64,000 bases of DNA from NCBI GenBank assembly GCA_964399635.1, contig CAYNRU010000062.1:1-64000 (forward strand), read 5' to 3'. The notes beneath the pieces are model-generated. The model had not been told where the DNA came from and made no database searches. It saw only the letters and a program-made list of their open reading frames with translations. Shown here piece after piece: positions 7,554-18,127 of the stretch. A program made the position numbers and the translations under genes. Numbering within the stretch: position 1 is the first letter of the stretch; each line of letters begins with the position of its first letter. The DNA comes from UBA4615 sp964399635 (GTDB lineage: Bacteria > Pseudomonadota > Gammaproteobacteria > Burkholderiales > Burkholderiaceae_E).

Positions 7554-9479
7554 ATGAGCCCCTCCCAGCCCAACCAGTTCGCACTGCTCCGACAGCGCCG
7601 CTTCGCGCCGTTCTTCTGGGTCCAGTTCCTCGGCGCCGGCAACGACAACCTGTTCAAGTTCGCGTTCACCGTGATGGTGACCTACCAGCTGCAGGTCGCC
7701 TGGCTGCCGGCGTCGCTCGCCGGCCTGGTGATCGGCGCGCTGTTCATCGCGCCGTTCCTGCTGTTCTCGGCCACCAGCGGGCAGCTCGCCGACAAGCTCG
7801 ACAAGGCGTCGCTGATGCGCTTCGTCAAGTCCTTCGAGATCGCCGTGATGCTGCTGGCCGCCTGGGGCTTCTGGATGCAGCACGTGCCGATGCTGCTCGG
7901 CTGCGTGTTCCTGATGGGGCTGCACTCGACGCTGTTCGGGCCGGTGAAGTACGCCTACCTGCCGCAGCACCTCGACGAGCGCGAACTCACCGGCGGCAAC
8001 GGCGTCGTCGAGATGGGCACCTTCGTCGCGATCCTCCTGGGCAACGTGATCGGCGGCCTGCTGATCGCCATCCCCGAGACCGGCGCGCGCTGGGCCGCCC
8101 TGGGCTGCGTCCTCGTGGCGCTCGCCGGCCGCCTGGTCGCGCAGGCCATCCCGGCCTCCCCCGCGAGCGATCCCGCACTGCGGATCAACTGGAACCCGTT
8201 CACCGAGACCTGGCGCAACCTGAAGCTCGCGCACCGCAACGTCGTCGTCTTCCGCTCGCTGCTCGGCATCTCTTGGATGTGGTTCTTCGGCGCGGTCTTC
8301 CTGTCGACCTTCCCGGCCTTCGCGCGCGACGTGCTGCACGGCGACGAGCGGGTGGCCTCGCTGCTGCTGGTGGTGTTCTCGATCGGCATCGCGACCGGCT
8401 CGCTGCTGTGCGAGCGGCTGTCGCACCGGCATGTCGAGATCGGCCTGGTGCCGCTCGGCGCGATCGGCATGACCGTGTTCGCGCTCGACCTGTACTTTGC
8501 GACCCGCGGCCTCGCGCCGGCGTCCGCACCGATGGGCGTGGGTGCGTTCACCGCGGTGGCCGCGCACTGGCGCGTGCTCGCCGACCTCGCGCTGCTCGCG
8601 CTGTTCGCGGGTCTGTACAGCGTGCCGATGTACGCGCTGATCCAGCTGCGCTGCGAGCCCACGCACCGCGCGAGGGTCATCGCAGCCAACAACATCCTCA
8701 ACGCGCTGTTCATGATCGCGAGCTCGCTTGCGACCGGCGCGATGCTCGCCGCGGGCCTGACGCTGCCCCAGGTGTTCCTCGCCGTGGGCCTGCTCAACGC
8801 AGTGGTCGCGGCCTACATCTTCCTGCTGGTGCCGGAGTACCTGCTGCGCTTTCTCGCATGGATCCTGTCGAACGTTGTCTACCGTTTCCGCGTGCGCGGC
8901 GGCGAGCACATCCCGGTGCAGGGCGCGGCGCTGCTGGTCTGCAACCATGTGAGCTTCGTCGACGCGATCCTGCTGATGGCGGCGAGCCCGCGGCCGATCC
9001 GTTTCGTCATGGACCACCGGATCTTCGCCATTCCTGTGCTGGGCAGCGTGTTCCGCCTCGCCAAGGCGATCCCGATCGCCTCGCAGAAGGAGGATCCGGC
9101 CACCTACGCGGCGGCCTTCGACGCCGCGCGCGCGGTGCTCGACGAGGGCGACCTGCTGGCGATCTTCCCCGAGGGGGCGATCACCCACGATGGCACGCTC
9201 GGCGAGTTCCGCGGCGGCGTCGCCAAGATCCTGGCGACGCATCCTGTGCCGGTGGTGCCGATGGCGCTGACCAACCTCTGGGGCAGCTTCTTCTCCCGGA
9301 TCGAGCGTGGCCGCGCGATGGTCCGCCCGTTCCGGCGCGGGCCGTTCAGCGTCGTCGGGCTGGAGGTGGGCGAGCCGATGGCCGCGGTGCACGCATCGCC
9401 CGAGCGGCTGCGCGAGCGGGTGGCGGCGCTGCTCGGCGCCGACCCGCCCCGCGCAGCAGCGGCCTGGTCGGCGCGTTGA
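7554..9479 (+). CDS. Lysophospholipid transporter-acyltransferase fusion (LplT-PlsC type)
   Basis: The 641-residue protein has two parts. Residues 1 to about 420 form a 12-segment MFS carrier like LplT (note FLGAGNDNLFKF near the start). The C-terminal 200 residues are a PlsC acyltransferase with NHVSFVD (the HX4D motif) and FPEGAITHDG (substrate-binding EG motif). In related systems, LplT flips lyso-phospholipids into the cytoplasm and the acyltransferase re-acylates them. The acyl-ACP-ligase domain found in full Aas-type proteins is absent, so acyl donors must come from elsewhere. A GAAGGA ribosome site precedes ATG 7554, which excludes the long upstream extension. Confidence 0.88.
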   Translation: MSPSQPNQFALLRQRRFAPFFWVQFLGAGNDNLFKFAFTVMVTYQLQVAWLPASLAGLVIGALFIAPFLLFSATSGQLADKLDKASLMRFVKSFEIAVMLLAAWGFWMQHVPMLLGCVFLMGLHSTLFGPVKYAYLPQHLDERELTGGNGVVEMGTFVAILLGNVIGGLLIAIPETGARWAALGCVLVALAGRLVAQAIPASPASDPALRINWNPFTETWRNLKLAHRNVVVFRSLLGISWMWFFGAVFLSTFPAFARDVLHGDERVASLLLVVFSIGIATGSLLCERLSHRHVEIGLVPLGAIGMTVFALDLYFATRGLAPASAPMGVGAFTAVAAHWRVLADLALLALFAGLYSVPMYALIQLRCEPTHRARVIAANNILNALFMIASSLATGAMLAAGLTLPQVFLAVGLLNAVVAAYIFLLVPEYLLRFLAWILSNVVYRFRVRGGEHIPVQGAALLVCNHVSFVDAILLMAASPRPIRFVMDHRIFAIPVLGSVFRLAKAIPIASQKEDPATYAAAFDAARAVLDEGDLLAIFPEGAITHDGTLGEFRGGVAKILATHPVPVVPMALTNLWGSFFSRIERGRAMVRPFRRGPFSVVGLEVGEPMAAVHASPERLRERVAALLGADPPRAAAAWSAR

Positions 9480-9741
9480 GCGTCGCGGGCTGTTCGATGC
9501 GGAACATCGCGCCGCAGGCCATCGAGCCGACCGTGCAGTCGGGGGTGCCTGCAGTCGTCGGTGTCCCGGGGGTGTCGTGCGCGCGGCGGTGAGCGCATCA
9601 CCGGCTCCGGGCCGATCCGGACCGGTCCGGCGTGCCTGGCGCGCGTACCGCGGAGCGGCCGATGACAGCGCTCGTGGAATGCGCCGGCCTGCGTCGGGGC
9701 TACCATCCGGAGCTGGACCGAACCCCACCGAGAGATCCGCC

Positions 9742-11478
<1,737 letters not shown>

Positions 11479-11489
11479 GGCACGCGACG

Positions 11490-12200
11490 ATGAACCCCGA
11501 AACGAAACGCAAGCTGATGGGCGTGAGCACGGCGACGCTGTGCACCGCCCTCTTCAAGCGCGGCCTGCGAAACCAGTTCATCCAGGACGTGCGGCCGCTG
11601 AACGCCGGCCTGCCGAACATGGTCGGCCCCGCGTTCACGATGCGCTACATCCCGGCGCGCGAGGACCTGAACCCGATCACCGTGTTCCAGGACCGCGGGC
11701 ATCCGCAGAGGAAGGCGGTCGAGACCTGCCCCGCGGGCGCGGTGTTCGTGATGGACAGCCGCAAGGATCCGCGGGCGGCATCGGCCGGCTCCATCCTGGT
11801 GTCGCGGCTGATGAAGCGCGGCGTGGCAGGCGTCGTGACCGACGGCGGGTTTCGCGACTCGCCCGAGATCGCGCGCCTGCCCTTCCCGGCGTACCACAAC
11901 CGGCCGAGCGCACCGACCAACCTGACGCTGCATCAGGCGCTCGACATCGACGTACCGATCGGCTGCGGCGACGTGGCGGTCTGGCCGGGCGACATCGTGG
12001 TGGGCGACGCCGAGGGCGTGATCGTGATCCCCGCGGGGATCGCCGACGAGGTGGCCGCCGAGGCGCTCGAGATGACCGCGTTCGAGGACTTCGTGACCGA
12101 GAAGGTGATGGAGGGCCGCTCGATCCTCGGCCTGTATCCGCCGACCGAGGAGGCGAGCCGGACCGAGTTCGCCACCTGGCGCCAGGCCCGGGGGCGCTGA
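11490..12200 (+). CDS. RraA-like aldolase/decarboxylase family protein
   Basis: The 236-residue protein has the RraA/HMG-aldolase fold signature: VTDGGFRDS, and later GDVAVWPGDIVVGDAEGVIVIP, which holds the conserved Gly-Asp and Asp-x-Glu-Gly residues that bind metal and substrate. Family members act as 4-hydroxy-4-methyl-2-oxoglutarate aldolases or oxaloacetate decarboxylases, and RraA itself modulates RNase E. Here the tight linkage to a sugar-acid dehydratase favours a metabolic role on a keto-acid product. It starts 11 bases after the upstream stop codon and is almost certainly co-transcribed. Confidence 0.8.
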   Translation: MNPETKRKLMGVSTATLCTALFKRGLRNQFIQDVRPLNAGLPNMVGPAFTMRYIPAREDLNPITVFQDRGHPQRKAVETCPAGAVFVMDSRKDPRAASAGSILVSRLMKRGVAGVVTDGGFRDSPEIARLPFPAYHNRPSAPTNLTLHQALDIDVPIGCGDVAVWPGDIVVGDAEGVIVIPAGIADEVAAEALEMTAFEDFVTEKVMEGRSILGLYPPTEEASRTEFATWRQARGR

Positions 12201-12436
12201 GGGCGGACAGGCTTGCCCGGGCTGCTCGTCTGCGTCATCCCTCCCCGGCGCTGTGATCCGGTCCATGTCACAGCGCGATGACTCGACCTGAGCCAACGCC
12301 AACGGGCCTTCTGTCCCTGTGTGTGCCGAGTTCACGGTCGCGTCGTTCACGCTCTCGGACTGGACGTCGAGTGTTGCCCCAAGCATCGTGAAGCGTGTGT
12401 TTTACCTGCACCGGCGTCTTCGTGTAGCGTTCGGAG

Positions 12437-13240
12437 ATGCACCGAACCGCTCTCCTTTTACGCTGTGCCGCCGCCGCACTGGCCGTGCTCAGCCAGACCA
12501 CCCATGCCGACGGGCTGGAAGCCATCGAGCAGTTTCTGGGCAACCGCGATTCCTCGCCTGTGCCGCAGGGTTGGACCGTTGGCGGCGCGGCGTATGCCGG
12601 ATCATCGCCGTACAGCGCGGGGACGGCCTCGAAGCTGGCGATACCCGGCGGCATCTATATCGGCGACCGGGTGATGTATCTGGGCGATCGCATCTTCTAC
12701 ACCTTCGACAAGCAAGGGCCGATCAGCTTCTTCGGCCGGTTGCGCTTCAGGCTGGGCAATCTCGACCCGGCGGACAGCCCCGCCTGGACAGGCCTTTCGG
12801 CCCGCAAAGGCCAGCTCGAGGCCGGGCTTGGCGCCGTCATCTTGAGCCCGGTTGGGCTGTGGACCGCGCGCTTCAGCAGCGACATCAGCGGCCGCAGCCA
12901 GGGAACCGAGCTGTTGTTCAACTGGGCGGCGCCGTTGGTCGGCGAGCGCTGGATGGTCATGCCCGGCGTCGGCGCTATCTGGCGCGATCGGCGGCTGGCC
13001 AACTACTATTTTGGTGGCGTGTCCCAGGCCGAGGCGGCGCCGGGCCGGCCGGCCTACGACGTGGGCAACGCCTGGTCGCTCGTACCCAGTCTGGTCGTTT
13101 CGTACCGCATCGACCCCCGCTGGCTCGTCGGCGCGGTGCTTAGCTACGAGCACTTCTCTTCGACCATCGTCGACAGCCCGTTGATTCAGAAGCAGGGACG
13201 CTTCGACGCCTTGGTTGGACTGGGGTACGTGTGGCGCTAG
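12437..13240 (+). CDS. MipA/OmpV-family outer-membrane protein
   Basis: The 267-residue protein has a signal peptide (MHRTALLLRCAAAALAVL, cleavage near THA-DG at 24-25). Repeated amphipathic strands rich in glycine and aromatics follow, and the protein ends in an aromatic-containing strand (LVGLGYVWR). The arrangement GGAAYAGSSPYSAG and a middle NYYFGGVSQAEA matches MipA/OmpV proteins, outer-membrane barrels some of which scaffold murein-synthesising complexes. The gene is solitary, with no obvious regulator beside it. Confidence 0.8.
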   Translation: MHRTALLLRCAAAALAVLSQTTHADGLEAIEQFLGNRDSSPVPQGWTVGGAAYAGSSPYSAGTASKLAIPGGIYIGDRVMYLGDRIFYTFDKQGPISFFGRLRFRLGNLDPADSPAWTGLSARKGQLEAGLGAVILSPVGLWTARFSSDISGRSQGTELLFNWAAPLVGERWMVMPGVGAIWRDRRLANYYFGGVSQAEAAPGRPAYDVGNAWSLVPSLVVSYRIDPRWLVGAVLSYEHFSSTIVDSPLIQKQGRFDALVGLGYVWR

Positions 13241-13375
13241 GGGCGCGGAAATCATGAAGGCTGGCCGCGCGGTCCGCGGCTGATCGCAGGGATGCGGCCG
13301 GCGTCGACGGCGAATGGGTCGTCCCGGCGCCGTTCTTTACGCTTTCCTACCGCTTGCGCTACCGCTTACCTCGCC

Positions 13376-13801
13376 ATGCCCGACCGCACGCCCCTCGGAC
13401 CCTCCCGCCGATTCGTCCTGCTCGGCCTCGCAGGTCTCGGCCTCGCCGCATGCCGCGGCGCGGACGCGGCCGGTGCGTCAGACTCGGTCAGCCTCGAGAC
13501 GGCGCGTGCCGAGCTCGCCGCCGGCCGCGCGATCATGATCGATATCCGAGAGCCCGACGAACACTTCACCGGCGTGGCCCCAGGCGCACGACTGCTGCCG
13601 ATGAGCCGGCTGGCCGGGCGCATCGGCGAGATTCCGACCGACGCCTCGCGACCGGTCCTGCTGATCTGCCGCACGCAGAATCGCTCGAGCGCCACGCTCA
13701 AGGCGCTTCGCGCGCGCGGCTACGCCCACGTCCGCTACGTCGACGGCGGCATGTCGGAATGGGCGCGGCGCGACTGGCCGATGGTGGCGCCGCCGCGCTG
13801 A
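13376..13801 (+). CDS. Rhodanese-domain lipoprotein
   Basis: The 141-residue protein starts with SRRFVLLGLAGLGLAAC. This combines a twin-arginine-like pair (residues 11-12) with a lipobox ending at Cys26, so it is probably exported and lipid-anchored. Residues about 38-138 are a single rhodanese domain whose active loop reads CRTQNRS with catalytic Cys98. It would transfer sulfane sulfur in the periplasm. ATG 13376 was chosen because it starts the signal sequence. The nearby persulfide genes at 15.9-21 kb fit a sulfur role, but co-function is inference. Confidence 0.82.
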   Translation: MPDRTPLGPSRRFVLLGLAGLGLAACRGADAAGASDSVSLETARAELAAGRAIMIDIREPDEHFTGVAPGARLLPMSRLAGRIGEIPTDASRPVLLICRTQNRSSATLKALRARGYAHVRYVDGGMSEWARRDWPMVAPPR

Positions 13802-13856
13802 GCCGCGCCGCCCGGACCCCCGTGACGGGCGCGCGCCCACGGGCGGGAGCCCCACG

Positions 13857-13997
13857 ATGGCCGACAAGGCGCTCCAGGGCGTGCTCGAGTCCGGCAGCCT
13901 GATCGGTGCGCCGTTCTGCGGCACGCTGATGGCCGAGTTCGTCGCGCCGGCGCTCGGCGCGCACACCGACGAGGTGCTGCGCGAGCGGCTCGTCTGA
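13857..13997 (+). pseudogene. Short remnant resembling a CaiB/BaiF CoA-transferase C-terminus
   Basis: A 46-codon frame ends with VAPALGAHTDEVLRERL, which matches the usual C-terminus of class III CoA-transferases (...APxLGxHTxEVLxEL). The enzyme's normal length is about 400 residues. Here nothing recognisable lies upstream, because the frame is preceded by the rhodanese gene. It looks like the tail of a deleted gene. The ATG may be incidental, although a GGGAGC lies just before it. Confidence 0.4.
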
Positions 13998-14003
13998 GAC
14001 GCG

Positions 14004-14642
14004 CTACGGGTACGGCGAGCCCATCGCCTCGAACACCTTCAGCGCGGCGTACGGATCGTTCGCGGCATAGAGCAGCTGCTGCGGCGAGAGCCTGGCCGCG
14101 CCCCAGTTCGAGGTGGTGACCGACTTCGATTTGGTCAGCCGCTGGCCCAGCACCACCGCGACCGCCGCCTTCGCGCCGAGCGCCTGCTTGTAGCCGAGGC
14201 TGCGCAGCACCTGCGACACCTCGACGCTCGCGTGCAGCCGCGTGTGCAGCTTGTGCTCGAGCGGGCCGCGGTCCGAGTCCAGGCCGAAGCCGACCTTGAC
14301 GACGGCCTCCGACTCCAGCACTGCCCGCAGGAACGCGATCGGGGTCCGGTCGTTCACCTGCACGATGAATCCCTGGTCGCCGGTGGCGAACTGGATCACG
14401 TGCGGGCCGTCGCGCACCGCGTCGCGGGTGAACGTGGGCTTGGATTCGGTGTCGAAACCCACGAAGCGCGCGCGGGTCATCGCACGCAGCGCGGCCTCGG
14501 CCTGCTCGGCGGTCTCGACGACGACGATGCGCTCGAGCGGCAGCGGATCGAAGGGCGGCAGCTCGGCGATCTGCTCACGGGTCGGCCGCTCGCGGAACGC
14601 GGGGCCGGGTCGGCGGTGACGGGTCGGGGCGGGGGCGCTCAT
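14004..14642 (-). CDS. DEDD-type 3'-5' exonuclease domain protein
   Basis: The 212-residue protein carries a ribonuclease-D-like exonuclease fold. VGFDTESKPTF gives the first Asp and Glu, VGFGLDSD a second Asp, and LYAANDPYAAL the fourth acidic residue with the Tyr typical of DEDDy enzymes. Such proteins remove nucleotides from RNA or DNA ends. There is no HRDC domain, so it is shorter than RNase D itself. ATG 14642 begins MSAPAPTRHRR. An upstream in-frame start (14690) is possible but adds only low-complexity sequence. Confidence 0.82.
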   Translation of the reverse strand: MSAPAPTRHRRPGPAFRERPTREQIAELPPFDPLPLERIVVVETAEQAEAALRAMTRARFVGFDTESKPTFTRDAVRDGPHVIQFATGDQGFIVQVNDRTPIAFLRAVLESEAVVKVGFGLDSDRGPLEHKLHTRLHASVEVSQVLRSLGYKQALGAKAAVAVVLGQRLTKSKSVTTSNWGAARLSPQQLLYAANDPYAALKVFEAMGSPYP

Positions 14643-14816
14643 GTCAGCCGCCTGCCCGCCCCGTCCGCGAGCGGCTCGACCATCAGCCACGAGTGCGTGC
14701 GACGTGTGTCACCGGCCTTGGCAGGTCGGCGACCCAGCAGTCGGTGAAGGCGCCGTCGGCGCGGTACCGAGCGAGCAGTGCATGAGCAGGGAGTTCGCCG
14801 GATCGGATGGAGGACG

Positions 14817-15815
14817 TCACCGCGGCAGTATGCACCGAGCCCGCGTGGCGTCGGCGCCACGTCCGAAGCGCGCCCGATACGCCCCGGGCGGCACCCCGAC
14901 GATGCGCCGGAACGCCGCCCGGAAGGTCTCCGGCGAGCCATAGCCGCACTGCCCCGCGACCTGTGCCACCGGCATCGACGTCGACTCGAGCAGCTCGCGG
15001 GCCCGCGCCATCCGCTCGCGCTGCAGCCACGCGAGCGGGCTCGCGCCGACGCTCGCCTCGAAGCGCCGAAGGAAGGTGCGCGGGCTCATCGCCGCGCGCT
15101 CGGCGAGCGTTTCGATCGCGATCGGCGCGTCGAGCCGCGCGCGCGCCCAGTCGAGCACCTGCGCCATCGTGCGGCCGGGCCGCGGCGAGACCGGCGTCTC
15201 GACGTACTGCGCCTGCCCGCCCTCGCGGTGCGGCGGCATCACGAGCCGGCGCGCGACCATGTTCGCCACCCGCGCGCCGAAATCGCGGCGGATCAGGTGC
15301 AGGCCGGCGTCCATGCCGGCGGCGCTGCCCGCCGAGGTGATCAGCGGCCCGTCCTCGACGTACAGCACGTCGTCCTCGACGAGGGCGAGCGGGAAGCGCT
15401 CGCGCAGCTCGGCGACGTAGCGCCAGTGGGTGGTCGCGCGGCGACCGTCGAGCAGGCCCGCGTAGCCGAGCACGAAGGCACCCGAGCAGATTGTAAGCAC
15501 GCGCGCACCCCGCCCGACCGCGCGCCGCAACGCGCGCAGCAGCGGCTCGGGCGGGCGCTCGGCGCGGTCGCGCCAGCCGGGCACGACGATCGTGCGCGCA
15601 TGGCGCAGCGCCGCGACGCCGGCGTGCACGCGCACGTACACGCCGCCGCTGCCGCGCGCCTCGGGGCCGTCGACGCCGACGATCCGGCAGTCGTACCACG
15701 GCACGCCCAGCTCCGGCCGATCGAGATCGAACAGCTCGATCGCGATGCCGTACTCGAAGGTGCACAGGCCGTCGTAGGCGAGGACGGCGACGATGCCGGG
15801 GTCGATGGCGCGCAT
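14817..15815 (-). CDS. ftrA: FtrA-type transcriptional regulator (GATase1-like plus AraC HTH)
   Basis: The 332-residue protein has a DJ-1/PfpI-like amino-terminal domain. It includes VAVLAYDGLCTFEYGIA near the start and TICSGAFVLG with the usual nucleophile-position cysteine. A C-terminal AraC domain contains two HTH motifs (AERAAMSPRTFLRRF and VAGQCGYGSPETFRAAFRRIVGVPP). This architecture is that of GlxA/FtrA regulators. A rhodanese gene diverges from it across 97 bases containing a 14-bp palindrome, a neighbour arrangement often seen with ftrA. The ligand is unknown. Confidence 0.82.
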   Translation of the reverse strand: MRAIDPGIVAVLAYDGLCTFEYGIAIELFDLDRPELGVPWYDCRIVGVDGPEARGSGGVYVRVHAGVAALRHARTIVVPGWRDRAERPPEPLLRALRRAVGRGARVLTICSGAFVLGYAGLLDGRRATTHWRYVAELRERFPLALVEDDVLYVEDGPLITSAGSAAGMDAGLHLIRRDFGARVANMVARRLVMPPHREGGQAQYVETPVSPRPGRTMAQVLDWARARLDAPIAIETLAERAAMSPRTFLRRFEASVGASPLAWLQRERMARARELLESTSMPVAQVAGQCGYGSPETFRAAFRRIVGVPPGAYRARFGRGADATRARCILPR

Positions 15816-15836
15816 TGGCCGAAACCTACCAGACAC

Positions 15837-15850
15837 TGGCGATCTCGCCA
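15837..15850. promoter_or_regulatory. 14-bp palindrome between ftrA and rhodanese genes
   Basis: The sequence TGGCGATCTCGCCA is a TGGCGA/TCGCCA inverted repeat with a two-base centre. It lies midway between two divergent genes, where an operator for the adjacent regulator would be expected. AraC-type proteins more often bind direct repeats, so the assignment is tentative. Confidence 0.4.
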
Positions 15851-15912
15851 CTGCCCGAGCGGACGTCCGGGGCGCAGACTCCGGTCATCGCCACCGCCCT
15901 CGGGAAGCCGCC

Positions 15913-16329
15913 ATGAGCTCGATCGTCGCCTCGACCCCCGCCGCACCGCCCGCCGCCGCCCTCGCCCACTTCGAGGCGCTGCTCGCCCACGAGGCCGACT
16001 GCTCCGACGTCGGCACCGACCTGGCCGCCGGCGCCGCCGCCTTCGTGCTGCTCGACGTGCGCGGACCGGGCGCGTTCGCGCGCGGCCACGTGGCCGGCGC
16101 GACGAACCTGCCGCACCGCGAGATCGATGCGGCCCGGATGGCGGCCTGGCCCGAGGGCACGCTCTTCGTGGTGTACTGCGCGGGGCCGCACTGCAACGGC
16201 GCCGACCGCGCCGCGCTGCGGCTGGCCCGGCTCGGGCGGCCGGTCAAGAAGATGATCGGCGGCGTGACCGGCTGGCTGGACGAGGGCTTCGTGCTGGTCG
16301 CCGGCGACGGCGCGACGCGCAAGGCCTGA
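15913..16329 (+). CDS. Rhodanese-like sulfurtransferase
   Basis: The 138-residue cytoplasmic protein is a single rhodanese domain: FVLLDVRGPGAFARGHVAGATNLPH and then VVYCAGPHCNGAD with catalytic Cys89. A second cysteine, Cys94, in the same loop could form a disulfide or polysulfide. It diverges from the ftrA-type regulator and is followed 16 bases later by the DUF1272 gene, so the three probably respond together. There is no signal peptide, unlike the lipoprotein rhodanese at 13376. Confidence 0.83.
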   Translation: MSSIVASTPAAPPAAALAHFEALLAHEADCSDVGTDLAAGAAAFVLLDVRGPGAFARGHVAGATNLPHREIDAARMAAWPEGTLFVVYCAGPHCNGADRAALRLARLGRPVKKMIGGVTGWLDEGFVLVAGDGATRKA

Positions 16330-16345
16330 GGCACCCGGAGCCGCC

Positions 16346-16594
16346 ATGCTCAAGCTCAAGCCGTCCTGCGAGTGCTGCGACGTCGACCTGCCGCCCGAGT
16401 CGGTCGATGCACGAATCTGCTCCTTTGAATGCACCTTCTGCGCGGCCTGCGCAGAAGGCCGCCTCGATGGTCACTGCCCGAACTGCGGCGGCGAGCTGCT
16501 GCGCCGCCCGCGCCGCCCGGCCGGCAAGCTCGCCCGGTTCCCGGGATCGACCGAACGGGTGTTCAAGCCGCAGGGCTGCGCACCGCCCTCCTGA
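16346..16594 (+). CDS. DUF1272 zinc-ribbon-like small protein
   Basis: The 82-residue protein is dominated by paired cysteines: SCECCDVDLPP, CSFECTFCAACAEG and CPNCGGEL. These fit two treble-clef or zinc-ribbon metal sites and match the DUF1272 family. Function is not established for the family. It starts 16 bases after the rhodanese stop codon and is probably co-transcribed, suggesting a link to sulfur or metal handling. Confidence 0.78.
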   Translation: MLKLKPSCECCDVDLPPESVDARICSFECTFCAACAEGRLDGHCPNCGGELLRRPRRPAGKLARFPGSTERVFKPQGCAPPS

Positions 16595-16742
16595 GGGCAG
16601 CGTACCCGGGTCACGGCAGGCGCCGCGCCCGGGCCCGACATCGCGCCGATTGACCGCGCCCCGGCCGCGGCACAGACTCCATCGGCTCGTGCCGTGCCGT
16701 CGCATTCCGCGCCGTGCGGGCACGCGCTCCGGGGAGACGACG

Positions 16743-17057
16743 ATGATCAAGGTGACGGTACTGTACCCCCACACGGAAGGCGCGAAGTTCGACCACGCGT
16801 ACTACCGCGACAAGCACATGCCGATGGTCAAGGACACGGTCGGCGCGGCCTGCCTGTCGTACACGGTCGCGAAGGGACTCGCGGGCGGCGCCCCCGGCGC
16901 GCCCCCGCCCTACGTCGCGTACTGCGAGCTGTTCTTCGAGTCGGTCCCCGCCTTCCAGGCCGCCTTCGGCCCGAACGCGAAAGCGATCATGGCCGACGTC
17001 CCGAACTACACCGACATCGTCCCCTCGATGCAGATCAGCGAGGTGGTGAAGCAGTGA
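16743..17057 (+). CDS. EthD-family small protein
   Basis: The 104-residue protein begins MIKVTVLYPHTEG and continues with FDHAYYRDKHMPMVKD. This His/Met pattern is typical of EthD dimeric alpha-beta barrel proteins. EthD was first found in ether-degradation clusters, but most relatives have no proven role. ATG 16743 follows a GGAGACG ribosome site. It lies about 150 bases after the DUF1272 gene on the same strand and may belong to the same transcription unit. Confidence 0.8.
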   Translation: MIKVTVLYPHTEGAKFDHAYYRDKHMPMVKDTVGAACLSYTVAKGLAGGAPGAPPPYVAYCELFFESVPAFQAAFGPNAKAIMADVPNYTDIVPSMQISEVVKQ

Positions 17058-17181
17058 CGGGCCGGCGGCGGCGCGCACCTGGAGATGTCGCCGCCGGAGT
17101 TCATGCAGCGCGGCCTTAGCCGGGGCTTGCCCGACACGGCCCCAGGCGGGGGCGATCGCCTGGCAGCGGCCCGAATGCTTC

Positions 17182-18087
17182 CTACAGCGCGTTGACCGGG
17201 ATCTTCAGGTAGCTGATGCCGTTGGCTTCGGGCGGTGGCATCGCGCCGGCGCGGATGTTCACCTGCACCGAAGGCAGGATGAGCACCGGCATGGCCAGCG
17301 TGGCGTCGCGGGCGCGGCGCATGGCAACGAAGTCGGCTTCGCTGACGCCCTCGTGGATGTGGACGTTGTGGGCGCGCTGCGCCGCCACCGTCGTGTCCCA
17401 CTGCGGCTCGCGCGTGCCCTCGGGCGTGGTGGGCGGGTAGTCGTGGCACATCAGCAGGCGCGTGGCCGGGGGCAGTGACAGCAGCCGGCGCACCGACCGG
17501 TACAGCATGGGCGCGTCGCCGCCCGGGAAGTCGCAGCGCGCCGTGCCCACGTCTGGCATGAACAGCGTATCGCCGACGAACACCAGCGCCGGCTCACCGT
17601 CGACGCCGCCGTCCAGCCCGCCCACCTGGTAGGCCATGCAGGCCGGCGTGTGGCCTGGCACCGACATCGCCCGCGCCTGCAAGCGGCCGATGCCGAAAAC
17701 CTCGCCGTCGTGCAGCAGGGTGTCGAACTGGCTGCCGTCGGTGCGAAACCCGGGCTCCAGGTGGAAGATGTCCTTGAACACGCCCTGCACCCCGGCGATG
17801 CCCGCGCCGATGGCGATGCGCCCTCCCAGTTCGCGCTTCAGGAAGGGCGCGGCGGAGAGATGGTCGGCGTGGGCGTGGGTTTCCAGGATCCAGTCCACCG
17901 TCAGCTGCTGGCCGCGCACGAAGTCCACCACCAGCTGCGCCGACGCCGTTCCAGTGCGGCCCGACTTGGGGTCGTAGTCCAGCACCGGGTCGACGATGGC
18001 GGCGTGGCTGCCGGGAGCGTCGTAGACCACGTGGGTGACGGTCCAGGTGGCGGGGTCGAAGAAGGACTTCAGCTGGGGAGCGGCCAT
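17182..18087 (-). CDS. Metallo-beta-lactamase-fold persulfide dioxygenase-like hydrolase (Blh type)
   Basis: The 301-residue protein shows the ETHE1/Blh pattern. HAHADH at 71-76 provides metal ligands, SVPGHTPACMA a further histidine, FVGDTLFMPDVGTARCDFPGG the bridging aspartate with the persulfide-dioxygenase-like surrounding sequence, and MCHDYPP the last histidine. It would oxidise glutathione persulfide or related sulfane sulfur in the cytoplasm. It diverges from bigR across a dyad operator, matching the known Blh-BigR pairing. A fused rhodanese domain, present in some homologues, is absent here. Confidence 0.85.
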   Translation of the reverse strand: MAAPQLKSFFDPATWTVTHVVYDAPGSHAAIVDPVLDYDPKSGRTGTASAQLVVDFVRGQQLTVDWILETHAHADHLSAAPFLKRELGGRIAIGAGIAGVQGVFKDIFHLEPGFRTDGSQFDTLLHDGEVFGIGRLQARAMSVPGHTPACMAYQVGGLDGGVDGEPALVFVGDTLFMPDVGTARCDFPGGDAPMLYRSVRRLLSLPPATRLLMCHDYPPTTPEGTREPQWDTTVAAQRAHNVHIHEGVSEADFVAMRRARDATLAMPVLILPSVQVNIRAGAMPPPEANGISYLKIPVNAL

Positions 18088-18127
18088 GGCGGTAGACCTC
18101 GGTGGTGTCGGATCGATGGCATCAGTC

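Noticed and set aside
14778..17057. Open frame of about 760 codons that joins the EthD protein at its end
   Set aside because: Only the final 104 residues (from ATG 16743) match a family; the rest is antisense to the regulator and out of frame with the rhodanese gene.
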